A DNA stretch of 64,000 bases from Jiella pelagia (GCF_026898155.1 NZ_CP114029.1:3328001-3392000); one strand, 5' to 3'; counted from the first letter of the stretch, positions 12,112 through 21,938 are shown. Numbers and translations are program-made. Notes: generated from the letters alone by a model not told the origin.

Positions 12112-13158
12112 ATGAATCCTTACTCGACACTTCCTGCGACGGCGTTCTGGCGGCCCTCAGTTGCCGATCGGTCTCTCTTCGATATCGAAGAACTGTGGAA
12201 ACCGAAGTTTGAGGTAATGCCGCAAGACCCGGTCGTGACATTCGGATCGTGTTTCGCGCAGCATATCGGGCGGGCCCTGCGGGAGCGCGAATTTTCATGG
12301 CTGATCACGGAATCGGCCCCGCCCGGGATGAAGCAGCAAACCGCGCGAGAATTCAATTACGGCGTCTTCTCGTGCAGAACCGGCAACATCTACACGGCAT
12401 CGTTGCTGCGGCAGTGGACATCTTGGGCAACTGGTGCAAAGGCGCAGCCGGAGGAGGTCTGGGAGTCGGAAGGCCGGATCTATGATCCTTTCCGCCCTGC
12501 TGTCGAACCGAATGGCTTCGCATCCGTCGAAGAAATGCGGCAATCGCGCGAGACGGCCATTGATTCCTTTCGCAGTTGCATTGAGCGATGCCGTTACTTC
12601 GTTTTTACCCTCGGGCTCACCGAAAGCTGGCACAATTCAGAGCATGGCTACGAATATCCCATGTGCCCTGGAACAGTTGCGGGGGATTTTGACGAGCAGG
12701 TCCACAAATTCGTGAATCAGGACTTCGCACGAGTCTTGACCAGCCTCAACGAGGCTGTCGCGGCGATGCGATCGTTGAATAACAAGTTGAAGGTAATCTT
12801 GACGGTGTCGCCGGTGCCGTTGACCGCGACCTACTCAGGCCGCCACGTTTTGGTCGCCACCATGCATTCCAAGTCGATACTCAGGGCCGTAGCCGGCCAG
12901 GTTTCGACAAACAGCCCGTTCATCGATTATTTTCCATCCTACGAAATCATCAACAGCCCGGCGTTTCGCGGCGCATTCTTCGAGCCGAACCTCAGAAACG
13001 TTCATCCGTCCGGCGTCAGCTTCGTGATGGATCAATTCTTCAACGCGCTTGCGGGGAAAACCGGCAAGGCCACCCCCTCTAAATCGACCCCTGCAAAGCG
13101 GGCCGGCAATCGATCTGCGGAAGTCTGCGAAGAGGCCTTGCTGGAGGCATTCGGATGA
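12112..13158 (+). CDS. GSCFA domain-containing protein
   Basis: A 348-residue protein whose N-terminal third carries the motif that names the family, FGSCFAQHIG (about residues 45-54), typical of GSCFA (PF08885), an SGNH/GDSL-hydrolase-related fold. Family members occur near polysaccharide and glycosyl genes and are proposed to act on glycans; no activity is proven. A Lys/Ser/Ala/Pro-rich C-terminal tail follows the domain. GGAG lies seven bases before the ATG. Its stop overlaps the start of the next gene by four bases (ATGA), implying translational coupling. G+C and codon use are visibly lower than in neighbours, suggesting transfer. Confidence 0.85.
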   Translation: MNPYSTLPATAFWRPSVADRSLFDIEELWKPKFEVMPQDPVVTFGSCFAQHIGRALREREFSWLITESAPPGMKQQTAREFNYGVFSCRTGNIYTASLLRQWTSWATGAKAQPEEVWESEGRIYDPFRPAVEPNGFASVEEMRQSRETAIDSFRSCIERCRYFVFTLGLTESWHNSEHGYEYPMCPGTVAGDFDEQVHKFVNQDFARVLTSLNEAVAAMRSLNNKLKVILTVSPVPLTATYSGRHVLVATMHSKSILRAVAGQVSTNSPFIDYFPSYEIINSPAFRGAFFEPNLRNVHPSGVSFVMDQFFNALAGKTGKATPSKSTPAKRAGNRSAEVCEEALLEAFG

Positions 13159-13997
13159 TCGAGAGACTGGCTGTTATCGGGAACAGCCATGTTGCCTGCC
13201 TAAAGCAAGGTTGGGATCGCGTCGCGGAAGAATTTCCTTCGATAAGGATTACGTTTTTCGCCGCCCGTGCCTCAGGCCTTCTGGGGTTGGGTTACGAGAA
13301 TGGTCGCCTAGTACCACGGAACAAAGCGGTCGGAGCAGCCTTGAGCGCTACGTCCGGTGGCAAGGAGGAAATCAATCTTGGTGAGTTCGATGCCCTGTTG
13401 ATCTATGGGGCGGGGTTTGATGCCGCGATCTGGCCCGACAAGCATCGCTTTTCCCTCCAAGCGCAACAGCGAGCCCTTCGCGATAGCATTGAAGGGACGA
13501 CCTGCGCACACATTCTGGGCTTGCTGAAGAACCGGTACCATGGCCGGATCTTCGTCGGGCACTGCCCCCTTCACGGGCTCAAAGGCCCGAGCCGCCCCTC
13601 GGACAACACCATTTATCACCAAGCGCTTGTGCGGATCCAGAAGGAGATCCTCGCACCTTGGGACGCCCGGTTGATTCCGCAGCCGGAGGAAACGATCGTC
13701 CTCGGCGCTCGAACCGACATCCAATATTGTCGCGGCGCTGTACGGCTGAGCGTTGGTCTCGCCAACGACGGCCATGGATTCGACGCGGAGGACCGGACTC
13801 ACATGAACGGTGATTTCGGCGAGCTTTGGCTTTGCAATTTCTTCAGGGTGGTCGAGACTGGCGAGTTCGTAGACGAAAGCAAGATCTGGAAGTGGCTCGC
13901 TTTTCCCAGGGTGCGCAGTTGGCTCCAAAAATCGCTGGGTCTTCTCGGACGTAAGAACGCTTACGTGCCGCAGTATGCCCGGGTCGCCAGGCGATAA
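13155..13997 (+). CDS. SGNH-hydrolase-like hypothetical protein paired with GSCFA
   Basis: A 280-residue protein starting MIERLAVIGNSHVACLK; the IGNSH segment looks like block I of SGNH/GDSL hydrolases with a candidate nucleophile Ser. A C-terminal HMNGDFGELW could supply the matching Asp/His region. I do not recognise a named family. It overlaps the GSCFA gene by four bases and shares its lower G+C, so the two were probably acquired together and act in one pathway, plausibly acyl modification of a surface glycan (inference). Confidence 0.6.
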   Translation: MIERLAVIGNSHVACLKQGWDRVAEEFPSIRITFFAARASGLLGLGYENGRLVPRNKAVGAALSATSGGKEEINLGEFDALLIYGAGFDAAIWPDKHRFSLQAQQRALRDSIEGTTCAHILGLLKNRYHGRIFVGHCPLHGLKGPSRPSDNTIYHQALVRIQKEILAPWDARLIPQPEETIVLGARTDIQYCRGAVRLSVGLANDGHGFDAEDRTHMNGDFGELWLCNFFRVVETGEFVDESKIWKWLAFPRVRSWLQKSLGLLGRKNAYVPQYARVARR

Positions 13998-14190
13998 TCG
14001 TTGTAACCATCCAACGGCAACGCGTCTGTTTGCATGATGTGCACCATCACTTTGCCGTTCTGCCTCGGGCCTGTCACGCTCCAGTTGCAAATCTCCTGCG
14101 GAGCGGACGGGTTTGGCCGATATCTCGGCCTAGCCCGGATGGAATGCCTTGGCTTCCTGCCCAAATAGCCGCCCTGTGCCGGCGTCTTGT

Positions 14191-15747
14191 TCACTCCATC
14201 ACCGCCGCATGGCTGTCGCCGCCGCCGGCCGCACCTTGCGTCTTCGGCGGGCTCATCAAGGCGAGCAGCGGGATCGCGCAGAGGGTGATGATCATCATCA
14301 GCTTGAAGTCGTCGACATAGGCGACCATCGCCGCCTGGGCCGAGGCCTGTTGACTGAGCACGGCCATCATCGTGGTCTGGTCTAGCGGCAGGCTGTTCGC
14401 GACATCGGCGAAGTTCGCGTCGAACGGGGTGATGTGCGAGGCGAGGTCGGCCTTCGAGATCACCATGTTGCGGGCGAGTTCGACCGAAACGATGGAGATG
14501 CCGACCGACGAGCCGATGTTGCGCATCAGCGAGAACAGCGCCGCCGCGTCGGCGCGGAACCGCGGCTCCAGCGTCGCGAAGGCGAGCGTCGACAGGGGCA
14601 CGAAGACGAGGCCGAGGCCCAGCCCCTGGATGACGCCCGAGACGATGATCGGCGTGTCGTCCATGGTGATCGAGAAGCCGGACATCTGCCACAGCGAGAT
14701 CGCCGTCAGGCAAAGGCCGGTGAAGATCAGGATGCGCGTGTCGACTTTGCCGACGAGGCGGCCGACGACGAGCATCGAGATCATCGTGCCGACGCCGCGC
14801 GGCGCCATGACGATGCCGGTCGTCACGACGGGATAGCCGAGGACGTTCTGCAGCATCGGTGGCAAGAGCGCGAGGCCGGCGAGCAGGATCATGCCGACGA
14901 CGAAGATCATCATCAGCGCGATGACGAGGTTGCGGTCGGTGAAGATCTTCGGGTCGATGAAGGCGTTTTCGCGCCCGGTGATGTGCAGCGAGAACACCCA
15001 GATGCCGGTGATGGCGAGGCCAAGCTCGATCCAGATTTCGGCCGAGGAGAACCAGTCCACCTGCTCGCCGCGGTCGAGAAACAGCTGCAGCGCGCCGATG
15101 AACAAGGACAGCATGGCAAAGCCGAAGAAGTCGAAGCCGCGCTGGCGCTTCGGCGTGTTCGGCAGGAAGAGGATCATGCCGACGAGAGCCAGCGCGCCGA
15201 TCGGCAGGTTGACGAAGAAGACGTAGCGCCAGTTGAAGGTCTCGGTCAGCCAGCCGCCGAGCGTCGGGCCGATGATCGGGCCGACCATGATGCCGGCGCC
15301 CCAGATCGCCATGGCGCTGCCATGCTGCTCCTTGGTGTTGATGGTGAGGAGCACCGTCTGCGACAGCGGCACCAATGCAGCGCCGCACAGGCCCTGCATC
15401 AGCCGGAAGAAGATCATCTCTTCGAGGCTGGTCGAAACGCCGCAGGCCATCGAGGTCGCGACGAAGCCGGCCGCCGATGCGATGAAGACCTGGCGTAGGC
15501 CGAACCGGTCGGACAGCCAGCCGGTCACCGGCGTCATGATCGCGGCGGCGACGATGTAGGAGGTCAGCACCCAGTTGATCTGGTCCTGCGAGGCCTGCAG
15601 CGAGCCCTGCATGTTCGGCAGTGCGACATTGGCGATCGTCGTGTCGAGCACCTGCATGATCGTCGCGAGCATGATCGAGATGGTGATCAGGCCCTTGAAG
15701 GGGACGTTCTTCGGGTCGACCGCCCCGCCCTGGCCAGCGGCGCTCAT
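14191..15747 (-). CDS. emrB: DHA2-family MFS multidrug efflux permease (EmrB-type)
   Basis: About 518 residues with 14 predicted membrane helices, inner-membrane drug:proton antiporter of the DHA2 family. Seen: the motif C / motif 1 region QVLDTTIANVALP near the N-terminus, the GWLSDRFGLRQ loop between helices 2 and 3 (motif A), and an even spread of hydrophobic segments. The start at 15747 overlaps the emrA stop by four bases (ATGA); the longer open frame upstream is spurious. It is the last gene of the marR-emrA-emrB operon and would form a tripartite pump with EmrA and an outer-membrane channel encoded elsewhere. Confidence 0.92.
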   Translation of the reverse strand: MSAAGQGGAVDPKNVPFKGLITISIMLATIMQVLDTTIANVALPNMQGSLQASQDQINWVLTSYIVAAAIMTPVTGWLSDRFGLRQVFIASAAGFVATSMACGVSTSLEEMIFFRLMQGLCGAALVPLSQTVLLTINTKEQHGSAMAIWGAGIMVGPIIGPTLGGWLTETFNWRYVFFVNLPIGALALVGMILFLPNTPKRQRGFDFFGFAMLSLFIGALQLFLDRGEQVDWFSSAEIWIELGLAITGIWVFSLHITGRENAFIDPKIFTDRNLVIALMMIFVVGMILLAGLALLPPMLQNVLGYPVVTTGIVMAPRGVGTMISMLVVGRLVGKVDTRILIFTGLCLTAISLWQMSGFSITMDDTPIIVSGVIQGLGLGLVFVPLSTLAFATLEPRFRADAAALFSLMRNIGSSVGISIVSVELARNMVISKADLASHITPFDANFADVANSLPLDQTTMMAVLSQQASAQAAMVAYVDDFKLMMIITLCAIPLLALMSPPKTQGAAGGGDSHAAVME

Positions 15748-17105
15748 TGCGAGCGGGTCGCGCCGGCGGCCCCTCCCGTGGTCGTCGCGGGCGCGGCGGT
15801 CTCGTGCGAACCCTTCTTCGCGGCCAGAGTCGCTCCGTCGCTGTCGCGGGTGGCGGCGACGGCATTCTCGCTGCGGATCCACTGGTCGAGGCCGAGCGCG
15901 GTGGTGACAGGCTGCATGATGTCCGGGAAGCCACGCACCTGGCCGGTGTCGACCGTGACGTCGGCGCTCATGCCGGCGCGCAGCGGCGGCAGTTGGGCGT
16001 CCTTGTCGATGTGGATGCGCACGGGGACGCGCTGGACGACCTTCACCCAGTTGCCGGTGGCGTTCTGCGCCGGCAGGAGCGCGAACTCCGAGCCGGTGCT
16101 GGCGCCGATCGATCCGACGATCCCGTCGAGCGAGACGTCTGGATAGGCGTCGAAGGCGACGGTGACGGGCTGGCCCGGCCGCATGTGGGCGAGGTCGGTT
16201 TCCTTGTAGTTCGCGTCGACCCAGCTTTCGTCCGCCTCGACGATCGCCATGACGGACGTGGACGGCGTGACGTACTGGCCGACCTGGAGCCTGTCGGTCT
16301 GGCTGACGACGCCCGGTTCCGACGCCCGGACCACCGTATGGTCAAGGTCGAGCTGGGCGGAATGCAGCGCGGCGAGCGCCTGCATCACGGTCGGGTGCTT
16401 GTCGGTGGGAATGTCCGGATCGCCGGCGAGGGCCGCCTTGGCCGAAAGCACCGCCTGCTGCGCGCTGGCTTGATTCCCTTCGGCCTTCTGCAGGGCAAGG
16501 CGGGCGTCGTCGAAGGTGCTCTGCGAGGACACGCCGTGCTTCACCAGGGCCTGTTGACGGTCGAAGGTGGCCTTGGCGGTGGCGACGGAATCGCCCGTGG
16601 TCCGGGCATCGACGACGGCCTGCTGATAGGCGGCCTTCAGCTTCTCGACCGTCAGCCGGGCGCTTTCGAGATTGGCCTTCTCCTGCTCGACGGCGGCACG
16701 ATAGGCGCTGTCGTCGATGCTGAAGAGCACCTCGCCGGCACCGACCTCCTGGTTCTCGGCGACATCGACCTCGGCGATCTGGCCGGAGACCTGCGGCATG
16801 ACGGTGACGCGGTCCTGGTGGACGTAGGCGTCGTCCGTCTCCACATAGCGGCCGCCGGTGACCCAGTAGTAGCCGCCTGCGACCGCGAGGACGAGCGGCA
16901 CCGAGACGATCGAGAGGCGGCGAATGCCGCCGCGATTCTTTCTGGCGGGTGCCTGGGCGGCAGCGGGCGGGGCAGCTTCCGCGGCGGGCTTCGCTCCGTC
17001 TTTCGGGGCCTTGGCGCCGTCGTCCGACTTCGCGGTTTCCGCGGGATCTTCCGGCGAGAGCGGCTTTGCCTCGTCGAAGTCCTGTCTGCGAGCCTGGGCG
17101 TTCAT
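15744..17105 (-). CDS. emrA: HlyD-family membrane fusion protein (EmrA-type)
   Basis: A 453-residue periplasmic adaptor. Seen: an Ala/Pro/Lys-rich cytosolic N-terminus (about 60 residues), one membrane anchor (SIVSVPLVLAVAGGYYWVTG), then the barrel-sandwich lipoyl half-motif (TDDAYVHQDRVTVMPQVSGQ), a long coiled-coil hairpin of Ala/Gln/Lys-rich heptads, and the returning lipoyl/beta-barrel segment (ASEPGVVSQTDRLQVGQYV). It links EmrB to an outer-membrane factor. Four-base overlaps with marR upstream and emrB downstream indicate one transcript with coupled translation. Confidence 0.92.
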   Translation of the reverse strand: MNAQARRQDFDEAKPLSPEDPAETAKSDDGAKAPKDGAKPAAEAAPPAAAQAPARKNRGGIRRLSIVSVPLVLAVAGGYYWVTGGRYVETDDAYVHQDRVTVMPQVSGQIAEVDVAENQEVGAGEVLFSIDDSAYRAAVEQEKANLESARLTVEKLKAAYQQAVVDARTTGDSVATAKATFDRQQALVKHGVSSQSTFDDARLALQKAEGNQASAQQAVLSAKAALAGDPDIPTDKHPTVMQALAALHSAQLDLDHTVVRASEPGVVSQTDRLQVGQYVTPSTSVMAIVEADESWVDANYKETDLAHMRPGQPVTVAFDAYPDVSLDGIVGSIGASTGSEFALLPAQNATGNWVKVVQRVPVRIHIDKDAQLPPLRAGMSADVTVDTGQVRGFPDIMQPVTTALGLDQWIRSENAVAATRDSDGATLAAKKGSHETAAPATTTGGAAGATRSQ

Positions 17106-17623
17106 GCGGTGGTCTCCTGACGTGCATCGACGCGCTCGCGGCGCCGCGGAGCAGCGGTTTCGGACGCGCTCACCGCCGTTTCGGCATCGGACAAATTCTT
17201 GACGACGACGGACAACGTTTCCAGAAGTTGCCGCCGGGCCTCCTCGGACAGCCCCTCTTGCGCTTCGGCGAAGACCTCGTCTGCCCGCATCCGCATCGGG
17301 TGGATCAGCTCGCGCGCCTTGGCGGTGGTGAACAGCTGCCGGGCTCTGCGGTCGTTCGGATCCTGCTCACGGACGACGAGGCCGGCGCTCTCCATGCGGT
17401 CGATGTGCCGGCATAGCGTCATCGGCTCGAGGTCGACGACCGTGGCGAGGCCCACCTGGCTGATCCCCTCGTTGCGGGACAGCCGGGCGATGATGCGCAT
17501 CTGCGCCGACGTCATGTCGAGGTCGCGGCTCTTCTGTTCGAAGCGGCGCCGCATCAGCCGGGCGGCATCCGCGAGGAGGAAGCCGAGGCTGAGATCGGGG
17601 AAGTGTGATTCTTCACTTTGCAT
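17102..17623 (-). CDS. MarR-family transcriptional regulator of the emrAB operon
   Basis: A 173-residue MarR protein with the winged helix-turn-helix around SRNEGISQVGLATVVDLEPM and the wing DPNDRRARQLF. Start chosen at 17623; the open frame runs much further upstream but without family similarity. It is first in an operon with emrA and emrB, so it most likely represses its own operon and is released by a pump substrate (inference from family). The C-terminal tail (AVSASETAAPRRRERV) is unstructured. Confidence 0.88.
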   Translation of the reverse strand: MQSEESHFPDLSLGFLLADAARLMRRRFEQKSRDLDMTSAQMRIIARLSRNEGISQVGLATVVDLEPMTLCRHIDRMESAGLVVREQDPNDRRARQLFTTAKARELIHPMRMRADEVFAEAQEGLSEEARRQLLETLSVVVKNLSDAETAVSASETAAPRRRERVDARQETTA

Positions 17624-17674
17624 GTCGGCTATATAATAAGCTGAGTTATCATAGGCAAGTCGATAATGACCCGT
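17624..17674 (-). promoter_or_regulatory. Probable promoter and operator of marR-emrAB
   Basis: Just upstream of the MarR start (minus strand) lies an AT-rich segment containing TATGAT and, closer to the gene, TTGCCT-N17-TATATA. An inverted repeat TTATC-N11-GATAA (about 17647-17667) overlaps these elements and is a candidate MarR operator. If the TATATA box is used, the transcript would begin at or next to the ATG, i.e. leaderless. The rest of 17624-17944 shows no gene. Confidence 0.4.
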
Positions 17675-17944
17675 GCTTTCCTGGTGTGGCCGATGAGGAG
17701 GGGGAAGACCCGTGTCCGGACGAGACTCGTGGCGCGGCCCGGACGAAGCGCTCCTATCCGTTGCGCCTTCATGACGCTCGGCAATGCAATTTGAAGCGAA
17801 TGGCGAGTGAGCGACGGCGTCGGTGCGTGACGGCGGCTTGGCAACAGGTCTGGAACTGCCAGTGCCGCGGGGCGGCAGGCCTGCAGCGAGCCGCAAGGAC
17901 GACGGCGGCAAGTACGGTGGAAAGGCCGGCGGCGGCCTTACCGG

Positions 17945-19259
17945 TCACACCGCCAGGGCGCGGGCCTCGTAGGGTGTCTCGCCGAAGATGCGCTTGTAGC
18001 GCTCGACGGCTTCGGGCTCGCCGCTGGCCTTGGCGGGATTGTCGGAAAGCTTGACCGCCGGGCGGCCATTCGCCGAGGCCACCTTGCAGACCAGCGAGAT
18101 CGGATCGAGCCCACCCATCGGCTCGGGTGCGACGCCGCGGAAGTCGTTGGTGAGGTTGGTGCCCCAGCCGAAGCTCATGCGCACACGCCCGTCGAAATGG
18201 CGATAGGTCCGCTCGATCGTGTCGGAATCCATGCCGTCTGAGAACACCAGAAGCTTTTCGCGGGGGTTTTCGCCCATCATCCGCCACCAGGCGATGATCT
18301 CCTCGCCGCCCTGGATCGCCGGGGCGGAGTCCGGCCTAAAGCCGGTCCAGCCGGCGAGCCACGCCGGCGCGTTGGCGAGGAACGGGCCGGTTCCGAAGGT
18401 ATCCGGCAGGACGATCAGGAGATTGCCGCCATAGTAGCTCTGCCACTCCGCCAGCACCTTGTAGGGCGCCTCGCGCAACTCCTCGTCGGTTTCGGCGAGG
18501 GCGGCGACCACCATCGGCAGTTCGTGGGCGTTGGTGCCGATCGCCTCGAGGTCGGCCTCCATGGCGAGGAGGACGTTGGACGAGCCGATGAAGCGATCGC
18601 CGAGTCCTTCCTTCAGGGCCTCGACGCACCAGCGCTGCCACAGGAAGGAATGGCGCCGCCGCGTGCCGAAATCGGTGATCTTCAGGTTCGGCAATGCCTG
18701 CAGGCGCTCGACCTTCTCCCACATCTTGGCCTTGGCGCGGGCGTAGAGCACGTCGAGCCTCGAAGCGCTTGAATTCCTTCATCACGGCGCGCGAGCGCAA
18801 CTCGTTGATGATCGCCAGCGCCGGGATCTCCCACATCATCGTGTGGGACCAGGGGCCGTGGAAGTCGAGTTCGAACTGGCCGTCAACGCGCCGCAGCTCG
18901 TATTCCGGCAGCCTGAAATCGGCGAGCCATTCGAGGAAATCCGGGCGGAAGATCTGTTTGGTGCCGTAGAAGGTGTTGCCGGCGAGCCAGATCATCTCGC
19001 GCTTGGAGAAGGTCAGCTCGCGGGCATGGTCGAGCTGGTCGCGCAGTTCCGCCTCGTCGATGATGTCGGCGAGCCGAACACTTTTCGATCGGTTGATCAG
19101 CGAGAAGGTGACGTCGACATCCGGGTGCAGGCCGCGCACCATCTGCAGCATCAAGAGCTTGTAGAAGTCGGTGTCGAGCAGGCTGCGCAGGATCGGATCG
19201 AGCTTGAACGTGTGGTTCCAGACCCGGGTGGCGATATCTGTCGCGACCATTCCGCTCAT
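17945..19259 (-). CDS. pncB: nicotinate phosphoribosyltransferase, frameshifted in this sequence
   Basis: PncB converts nicotinate and PRPP to nicotinate mononucleotide in NAD salvage; 437 residues after repair, the usual size. Seen: N-terminal [36 protein letters not shown] (product-binding and His-phosphorylation region) and the C-terminal [12 protein letters not shown] and [11 protein letters not shown] motifs. The break is at 18755-18761: in coding sense the expected TTC-GAG-CTC-GAC has become GAGGCTC. Both halves are otherwise intact. An ATG three codons inside the chosen start is an alternative. Confidence 0.92.
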
Positions 19260-19513
19260 TGATCCATCTCGCTCAACTCGTCCGACACCCGGACCCGCCT
19301 TTGATCTTCCGGGAGGGCGCCATCGTCTGCTTCATGCGGGGCTAGACGGCACCCCGTCAAGCAATGCCATGGCGTCCACCGGATCTGGCCCTTGCCGGCG
19401 AGGCTGCAAGGGCCGTCCAGCACGGCGCTGGTCGCAAGCGAACGACGTCATCACCGTCGGTGGAAAGGCGCAGGAGCTGCCTTCGACCGAGAAGCGACGT
19501 GTGGGATCGGCAG

Positions 19514-19723
19514 TCAGCTCTTGCCCGCGTCGATGCGGTTGACGACGCGCTTCAGCGACGACATCGACTGTGTGACGTTCCGGCAGTCGTGCTGGGCTTC
19601 GGCCAGCGCCTCGGCATCGACCGGTTGGCCGTTTTCGAGATCCGCCAGGAACTCGCAGATCTCGCTGACGCGATCGCCGATCGAATCGATCGCACCATCG
19701 AGATCCTTTGTCGTCACGCTCAT
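19514..19723 (-). CDS. small hypothetical protein
   Basis: A 69-residue acidic, helical, soluble protein (MSVTTKDLDGAIDSIGDRV...). AGAGGTGGG lies about seven bases upstream of the ATG at 19723, setting the start within a longer open frame. Heptad-like spacing of Ile/Leu/Val suggests a short coiled coil. No family recognised. It stands alone, divergent from mgtE. Confidence 0.6.
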   Translation of the reverse strand: MSVTTKDLDGAIDSIGDRVSEICEFLADLENGQPVDAEALAEAQHDCRNVTQSMSSLKRVVNRIDAGKS

Positions 19724-20008
19724 CGGAGCCCACCTCTTTCGACCCGGTCGGCATGCGCCAACCGGCGGCACCCCTGCCGCAAGGCCATCAATATCGCAGG
19801 CTCGATGTGGTGAAAAGAACCTGGTTCGGTGAGGCTGAATGTTCCGGCAGACACAGGCGACCGTGCGGGAGCCTTCGGCGGCCACGCTTCGCCGCCGCGG
19901 GGTTGCCAAATCCCACCCGGACCCATTTCTGTTTGCCTGCGCTTGCGTTAGACGCGGAGGGCGCGCGCGCCGCGACAGCGATTCCAAACTTTTCGACGGG
20001 AGGGCAAC

Positions 20009-21418
20009 ATGGCTGACATGCAGCATGTCTTGGATGCGCCTTCTCCCGAACCCAGAAGCGGTATCTACGACGAAGACGGCTATCTCGCCGAGCACTTCCT
20101 CGACCGTGTCAAGCAGGCGATCGAGGCCGAGGACGCCGCCGATCTGCGCGAGATCATCTCGCCGCTGCACGAGTCCGAACTCGGCGACGTCCTGCGCAAT
20201 CTCGGCCACGATGCGCGCCAGACGCTCGTCCGGCTCATGGGCGAGGAGTTCGACTATACCGCGCTGACCGAGGTCGACGAGGCGATCCGCCTGTCGATCG
20301 TCGACGCCATGCCGAACGAGCGCGTGGCCGAGGCGCTGCGCGAACTCGATTCCGACGATGCTGTCTACATTCTGGAGGATCTCGGCGAGGAAGACCGCAA
20401 GGAGATCCTCGCCAAGCTGCCGTTCCGCGAGCGGCTGCGGCTGCGGCGCTCGCTGGAATATCCAGAGGAATCGGCCGGCCGGCGCATGCAGACGGAGTTC
20501 GTCGCCGTGCCGCCCTATTGGACCGTCGGCCAGACCATCGACTACATGCGCGACGAGGAGGATCTGCCGGAATCCTTCGCCCAGATCTTCGTCGTCGACC
20601 CGACCTTCAAGTTACTGGGGGCGGTCGATCTCGACCGCATCCTGCGCACCCGCCGTCCCGCCAAGATCGACGAGATCATGCACGAGACGCGGCACGCCAT
20701 CCCGGCCGAGACGGACCAGGAAGAGGCTGCGCAGATCATCGAGCAGTACGATCTGCTCTCGGCCGCCGTCGTCGACGAGAACGAGCGGCTGGTCGGCATC
20801 CTGACCATCGACGACGTCATCGACATCGTCCAGCAGGAGGCGGAGGAGGACATCCGCCGCATGGGCGGCGTCGGCGACGAAGAGATTTCGGACACCGTCG
20901 TCACAGCAGCGCGCTCGCGCTTTCTCTGGCTGCTGATCAACCTGGCGACGGCGATCCTCGCCTCGCTGGTCATCGGCCTCTTCGACGCGACCATCGAGCA
21001 GATGGTGGCGCTCGCCGTCCTGATGCCGATCGTCGCCTCGATGGGCGGCAATGCCGGCACCCAGACGATGACCGTCGCCGTCCGGGCGCTCGCCTCCCGC
21101 GATCTCGACATCTACAATGCCGGGCGCATCGTCAGAAGAGAGGCGTTGATAGGTCTCCTCAACGGCGTCGTTTTCGCCGTCCTCATCGGGATCGTTGCCT
21201 CGCTGTGGTTCGAGGACGTGGGGCTCGGGCAGGTGATCGCCATTGCCATGGTTGTCAACATGCTGGCGGCGGCGCTGGCGGGCATCCTGATCCCGCTGGT
21301 GCTCGACCATTTCGGCGCCGATCCGGCGATCTCTTCCGGCACCTTCGTCACGACGGTCACCGACGTCGTCGGCTTCTTCGCCTTTCTGGGGTTGGCGGCG
21401 TGGTGGTTTGCGGTGTGA
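20009..21418 (+). CDS. mgtE: magnesium transporter MgtE
   Basis: A 469-residue Mg2+ channel/transporter of the inner membrane. Seen in order: the superhelical N domain (DLREIISPLHESELGDVL), two CBS domains (from about residue 150, with the linker AAQIIEQYDLLSAAVV), a plug helix, and five membrane helices carrying the family signature MPIVASMGGNAGTQ. The N and CBS domains sense cytosolic Mg2+ and close the pore. GGGAGGG lies seven bases before the ATG. No Mg2+ riboswitch is recognised in the 285-bp upstream gap. Confidence 0.95.
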   Translation: MADMQHVLDAPSPEPRSGIYDEDGYLAEHFLDRVKQAIEAEDAADLREIISPLHESELGDVLRNLGHDARQTLVRLMGEEFDYTALTEVDEAIRLSIVDAMPNERVAEALRELDSDDAVYILEDLGEEDRKEILAKLPFRERLRLRRSLEYPEESAGRRMQTEFVAVPPYWTVGQTIDYMRDEEDLPESFAQIFVVDPTFKLLGAVDLDRILRTRRPAKIDEIMHETRHAIPAETDQEEAAQIIEQYDLLSAAVVDENERLVGILTIDDVIDIVQQEAEEDIRRMGGVGDEEISDTVVTAARSRFLWLLINLATAILASLVIGLFDATIEQMVALAVLMPIVASMGGNAGTQTMTVAVRALASRDLDIYNAGRIVRREALIGLLNGVVFAVLIGIVASLWFEDVGLGQVIAIAMVVNMLAAALAGILIPLVLDHFGADPAISSGTFVTTVTDVVGFFAFLGLAAWWFAV

Positions 21419-21467
21419 GGTGAGACCACGTCCCGAAAGCTTCGTCACCTCGCGAACCAAAGCCGAC

Positions 21468-21490
21468 TTACGAATTTGACTTTTACGTAA
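21468..21490 (+). promoter_or_regulatory. Candidate MerR-type operator/promoter of the downstream regulator
   Basis: TTACG (21468-21472) and CGTAA (21486-21490) form an inverted repeat with 13 bp between; the right arm lies in a perfect palindrome TTACGTAA. A TTGACT box overlaps it. It resembles the ACGTAA core reported for LiuR-type MerR regulators, which would fit autoregulation by the gene 47 bp downstream. Confidence 0.35.
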
Positions 21491-21536
21491 CTCGTGGCGC
21501 AAGCATTCCCGGGGCACGTCTGCAGCCGGGGAACCC

Positions 21537-21938
21537 ATGCGGGAACACTACACGATCACCGAACTCACGCGCGAGTTCGGCATCTCGACGCGGACGATCC
21601 GCTTCTACGAAGACGAAGGGCTCATTCACCCCATCCGGCGCGGCCGCACCCGGCTGTTCCGGCCGTCCGACCGCAATCTCCTGAAGAACATCCTGCGCGG
21701 CAAGCGGCTCGGCTTTGCGATCTCGGAGATCCGCGAGATCGTGCAGATGTACCGCGAACCGCCGGGCGAGGCCGGCCAGCTGCGCGCCATCCTGCGCAAG
21801 GTCGCCGATCGGCGGGGCGAACTCGAGCAGAAGCGCCGCGACATCGACGACATGCTCGGCGAACTGGAGGCGGCGGAGGAAGCCTGCCTCACCCGCATGG
21901 CCGAACTTGGCGTCGGTCAGACCTCGCGCTCCGGCTGA
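21537..21938 (+). CDS. MerR-family transcriptional regulator (LiuR-like)
   Basis: A 133-residue MerR regulator. Seen: the N-terminal winged helix (YTITELTREFGISTRTIRFYEDEGLI), second wing (RRGRTRLFRPSDRNLL), and a C-terminal dimerisation coiled coil (EQKRRDIDDMLGELEAAEEAC). It lacks an obvious metal-binding Cys cluster. The N-terminus resembles LiuR regulators of branched-chain amino acid and fatty-acid catabolism, but no such genes flank it here. An ACGTAA-containing palindrome precedes the gene. Confidence 0.85.
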   Translation: MREHYTITELTREFGISTRTIRFYEDEGLIHPIRRGRTRLFRPSDRNLLKNILRGKRLGFAISEIREIVQMYREPPGEAGQLRAILRKVADRRGELEQKRRDIDDMLGELEAAEEACLTRMAELGVGQTSRSG

